The notes beneath the pieces are model-generated. The model ran no database searches, was not told where the DNA came from, and saw only the letters and a list, made by a program, of their open reading frames with translations. A stretch of 16,519 bases of DNA from positions 1 to 16,519 of the forward strand of contig JBGOUV010000117.1 of the NCBI GenBank assembly GCA_041477815.1, in the 5' to 3' direction. This document shows, one piece after another, positions 14,065 through 16,519 of this stretch. Within the stretch, counting starts at the first letter, position 1; every line of letters begins with the position of its first letter. This DNA comes from JBGOUV01 sp041477815 (lineage in GTDB: Bacteria > Acidobacteriota > Terriglobia > Bryobacterales > JACQDG01). The position numbers were made by a program, and so were the translations under genes.

Positions 14065-15897
14065 ATGGTAGGCCGTAGACTGGCGCATTACGAGATCCTG
14101 GAGAAGCTGGGGGCCGGCGGTATGGGAGTCGTGTACCGCGCGCGGGATACCAAGCTGGAGCGGGTGATGGCAGTGAAGGTGGTGGGGGAAGGCGGGGAGG
14201 CCGCGGCGAAGGAGAGGTTGTTGCGGGAGGCGCGGGCGGCGTCGGCGCTGAACCATCCGAATATCTGCACCATTTATGAGGTGGGGGAGGCGGAGGGGCA
14301 GAGCTACATCGGGATGGAGTACGTGGAGGGGAAGCCGCTGAGTGGGCCCCTGCCCGGGGACGACGTGATTCGCTACGGGATCCAGATGGCCGACGCGCTG
14401 GCCCACGCGCACGAGCGGGGCGTCGTACACCGGGATCTGAAGAGCGCCAACGTCATGGTCACGCCGGCGGGGCGGATCAAGGTGCTGGATTTCGGGCTGG
14501 CGAAAAAATTGACGGCGTCGGAGGCGAGCCTGACGCAGACGGGGGCGGTGGCGGGGACGCTGGCCTACATGGCCCCGGAGGTGTTGCAGGGGGGGCCAGC
14601 GGACGGGCGGAGCGACGTTTGGGCGCTGGGGGTGGTGCTGTACGAGATCGTGTCGGGGAAGCTGCCGTTTGGCGGCCGGACGGCGTTTGAGGCGACGTCG
14701 GCCATCCTGCGGGAGCGGCCGGCGGCGTTGGGAGAGCGGGTGGGGGCCGGGCTGCGGGCGGTGATCCAGAGGTGTCTGGCGAAGGAGCCCGGAGAAAGGT
14801 ATCAGCGGGCGGGGGAGATACGGGCGGCGCTGGAGGCGATTCAGTCGGACTCCGGCGGGGCCGGCGCGGTCCGGTCGGCAGCGGCGCCTGCGGAGGAACC
14901 GCGGCTGTCCTCGGGCGGGCGGCCGTCGGCCCATGCGGAGGCGAACCGGTATTTCGAGGCGGCGATGATGTTGAAGTTCCAGTTCGATTTGCCGCGCAGC
15001 CAAATGATGCTGGGGAGGGCGCTGGAGGCGGACCCGCATTTTGCCGAGGCCCGGGCGTGGCGCGGGCACACGTACTGGCTGGCGGACATACATGGGCTGG
15101 CGCCGGAGTCCGGGTGGGCGTACAAGGCCGAAGAGGAGCTGCGGCAGGCCTTGGAGGATGATCCGGAATGCGCGCGGGCACACTTGGGGTTTGCGGCGAT
15201 ATACCTGGGCCAGGGAAGGAAGGAGCTGGCCCTGGGAGAAGCGGAGGAGGCGCTGCGGCTACTTCCCGGGGATGGCGACACGCTGCACTGTCTGGCGTTG
15301 GTCCACTACTTGAACGGTGAGGCCGGCGTGGCCAAGGAGGGGTGGCGGGGAATCATGGAGCGCTATCCGCTGTACTTTCCGGCGCGGATGATGTACGGGG
15401 AGGTGCAGCGACAGGAGGGGGACATTGCCGGGTCGTTGCGGGAACAGGAGAGAGTCCTGGAGCAGGACCCGCAGAACATGTTCAGCCTAAGCTTTGCGGC
15501 TCGGGCGGCCATGGATGGGGGGGACCTGGCGGGGGCGCAGCGGTATCTCAACGAGGTGCGGCCGGCGGAACGGCAGGGATTCTTCGTGCGGGTTTGCGAC
15601 GGAATCCTGACGGCCCTGGAAGGAAGGCGGGAAGAAGCGCTCGCCGTCGTGGACCAGCAGGTTCAGGAATGGCTGTCGGGGAACCTGCTGTTTGGGGTGG
15701 AGGGGGCGACGTTCTTTGCGGCCCTGGGAGAGACGGGCAGAGCGCTGGATCGGCTGGACCGGGCGGTGCGGCTGGGGGACGAGCGGGCGGAGTACTTTAC
15801 GCGCAATCCGCTGCTGGCCGGCCTGCGGGACCTGCCGCGGTTCCGGCAGATCCTGGCGTCGCTCGAGTGGCGGCGGAAGCAGCGGAGCAAATCGTGA
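14065..15897 (+). CDS. PknB-type Ser/Thr protein kinase with C-terminal TPR repeats
   Basis: A 610-residue protein starting at ATG 14065 (MVGRRLAHYEILEKLGAGGM). The kinase domain (about residues 8-260) has all catalytic elements: glycine loop GAGGMG (16-21), Lys38 (AVKVV), Glu55, HRDLKSAN (122-129), DFG (142-144), GTLAYMAPE (164-172) and SDVWALG (183-189), so it should be active. A linker of about 30 residues rich in Ala and Ser follows. Residues about 285-600 are TPR-like helical pairs (ALEADPHFAEARAW, ALEDDPECARAHLGFAAIYL, VLEQDPQNMFSLSFAARA) that probably bind partners. No transmembrane segment is seen, unlike classical PknB. Such kinase-TPR proteins are numerous in Solibacter-type acidobacteria. 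The stop overlaps the next kinase start as GTGA. Confidence 0.92.
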   Translation: MVGRRLAHYEILEKLGAGGMGVVYRARDTKLERVMAVKVVGEGGEAAAKERLLREARAASALNHPNICTIYEVGEAEGQSYIGMEYVEGKPLSGPLPGDDVIRYGIQMADALAHAHERGVVHRDLKSANVMVTPAGRIKVLDFGLAKKLTASEASLTQTGAVAGTLAYMAPEVLQGGPADGRSDVWALGVVLYEIVSGKLPFGGRTAFEATSAILRERPAALGERVGAGLRAVIQRCLAKEPGERYQRAGEIRAALEAIQSDSGGAGAVRSAAAPAEEPRLSSGGRPSAHAEANRYFEAAMMLKFQFDLPRSQMMLGRALEADPHFAEARAWRGHTYWLADIHGLAPESGWAYKAEEELRQALEDDPECARAHLGFAAIYLGQGRKELALGEAEEALRLLPGDGDTLHCLALVHYLNGEAGVAKEGWRGIMERYPLYFPARMMYGEVQRQEGDIAGSLREQERVLEQDPQNMFSLSFAARAAMDGGDLAGAQRYLNEVRPAERQGFFVRVCDGILTALEGRREEALAVVDQQVQEWLSGNLLFGVEGATFFAALGETGRALDRLDRAVRLGDERAEYFTRNPLLAGLRDLPRFRQILASLEWRRKQRSKS

Positions 15898-16519
15898 CCG
15901 GGAAGAGGCTGGCCCACTTCGAGATCCTGGAGAAGCTGGGCGAGGGCGGGATGGGGGCCGTCTACCGGGCCCAGGACACGAAGCTGGAGCGGATGGTGGC
16001 GGTGAAAGTGGTGAGGGGCGACGCGGGCGAAGCAGCGGCGGTGGCCAAGGAGAGGTTGTTGCGGGAGGCGCGGGCGGCATCGTCATTGAACCACCCGAAT
16101 ATTTGTACGATCTACGAGGTGGGCGAAGCGGAGGGCCAGACCTACATCGCCATGGAGTACGTGGAGGGGCGGACGCTGTCGGCGCTGGCGGGAGAAGGCA
16201 TGGCGGCGGATACGGTGATGCGGTATGCGGCGCAGATTGCCGATGCCCTGGCGCATGCGCACGAAAAGGGGGTGGTACACCGGGATCTGAAAAGCGCCAA
16301 CGTGATGGTGACGCCGCTGGGACGGGTGAAGGTTCTGGATTTCGGATTGGCCAAGCGGCTGGAGGGGGGGTCGGACGCGACGATGACGCAGGCCGGGACC
16401 ATCGCCGGGACCCTGGCCTACATGGCGCCGGAGGTATTGCGCGGGGAGCCGGCGGACGGGCGGAGCGACTTGTGGGCGCTGGGGGTGATGCTGTACGAGG
16501 CGGCGGAGAGGAAGCTGCC
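15894..16519 (+). CDS. Second PknB-type Ser/Thr protein kinase (3' truncated by window)
   Basis: GTG 15894 overlaps the TGA of the preceding kinase (GTGA), and the frame stays open to the window edge, giving 208 residues (TGKRLAHFEILEKLGEGGMG...). Conserved elements are the glycine loop GEGGMG (16-21), Lys38, Glu58, HRDLKSAN (129-136), DFG (149-151), GTLAYMAPE (172-180) and SDLWALG. It is closely similar to the upstream kinase at both protein and DNA level, for instance an identical stretch around AAGGAGAGGTTGTTGCGGGA, so the pair looks like a tandem duplication. The overlap implies translational coupling. A TPR tail like that of its neighbour is expected beyond the window but not seen. Confidence 0.9.
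   Translation, partial: MTGKRLAHFEILEKLGEGGMGAVYRAQDTKLERMVAVKVVRGDAGEAAAVAKERLLREARAASSLNHPNICTIYEVGEAEGQTYIAMEYVEGRTLSALAGEGMAADTVMRYAAQIADALAHAHEKGVVHRDLKSANVMVTPLGRVKVLDFGLAKRLEGGSDATMTQAGTIAGTLAYMAPEVLRGEPADGRSDLWALGVMLYEAAERKL

Noticed and set aside
12807..14066. A single 419-residue fusion of methyltransferase and membrane protein
   Set aside because: The middle (about 13240-13725) is Arg/Pro/Ser/Trp-rich nonsense in this frame, while the neighbouring frame carries clear Tam homology. A frameshifted tam followed by a separate small gene explains it better.
13807..15183. Minus-strand open frame of 458 codons
   Set aside because: Antisense to a complete kinase domain; very rich in Arg, Pro and His, with no recognisable motif.

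Overview
The window reads as chromosomal DNA of an acidobacterium, most likely of the Solibacter/Bryobacter type. This is an inference from gene content and style, not from a marker gene. The supporting signs are high GC, a large Oar-like TonB-dependent receptor with an N-terminal carboxypeptidase-regulatory-like domain, PLP enzymes carrying twin-arginine (Tat) signals, PknB-type kinases fused to TPR repeats, and an MtrB/PioB-like barrel next to multihaem cytochromes. No rRNA, confident tRNA, CRISPR array, transposase or phage gene was found.

Layout. (1) Positions 1-3769, plus strand: a tightly coupled electron-transfer operon. It has a 5'-truncated DmsE/MtrA-like multihaem cytochrome (seven CXXCH visible), an MtrB/PioB-like outer-membrane barrel with a 27-residue tandem repeat behind its signal peptide, and a secreted cytochrome made of four tandem mono-haem domains. 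All three genes overlap. Together they look like a porin-cytochrome conduit across the outer membrane. (2) 3770-3947: a GC-rich palindromic element whose 3' half recurs at 5757-5796. (3) 3948-5670, plus: a DegT/DnrJ/EryC1/StrS-family PLP enzyme with a Tat signal, overlapping a small CoA-binding Rossmann protein. (4) 5854-8553, minus: the TonB-dependent receptor. (5) 8554-9242: a 689-base stretch without a convincing gene, holding a sigma-54-like promoter candidate and a hairpin that mimics a tRNA T-arm.

(6) 9243-11238, plus: the remains of a giant hybrid signalling protein (Ser/Thr kinase - AAA ATPase - TPR - GAF - output). The first ~24 residues of the kinase domain are joined, out of frame, to the TPR-GAF part, so most of the kinase and all of the ATPase appear to have been deleted. 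(7) 11239-11625: intergenic, with a UUCG-capped hairpin and a dyad. (8) 14012 to 11626, minus: trans-aconitate methyltransferase broken by a one-base frameshift, a two-TM protein with a possible PH-like tail, and a Tat-signal SelA-like PLP enzyme coupled to it by ATGA. (9) 14065-16519, plus: two tandem, closely similar PknB-type kinases coupled by GTGA; the second runs off the window.

Main points of interest are the cytochrome/barrel module with its four-domain cytochrome, the internally deleted hybrid kinase, two unrelated exported PLP enzymes within 9 kb, the frameshifted tam, and the recurring palindromic element. No clearly new defence or mobile system was seen.
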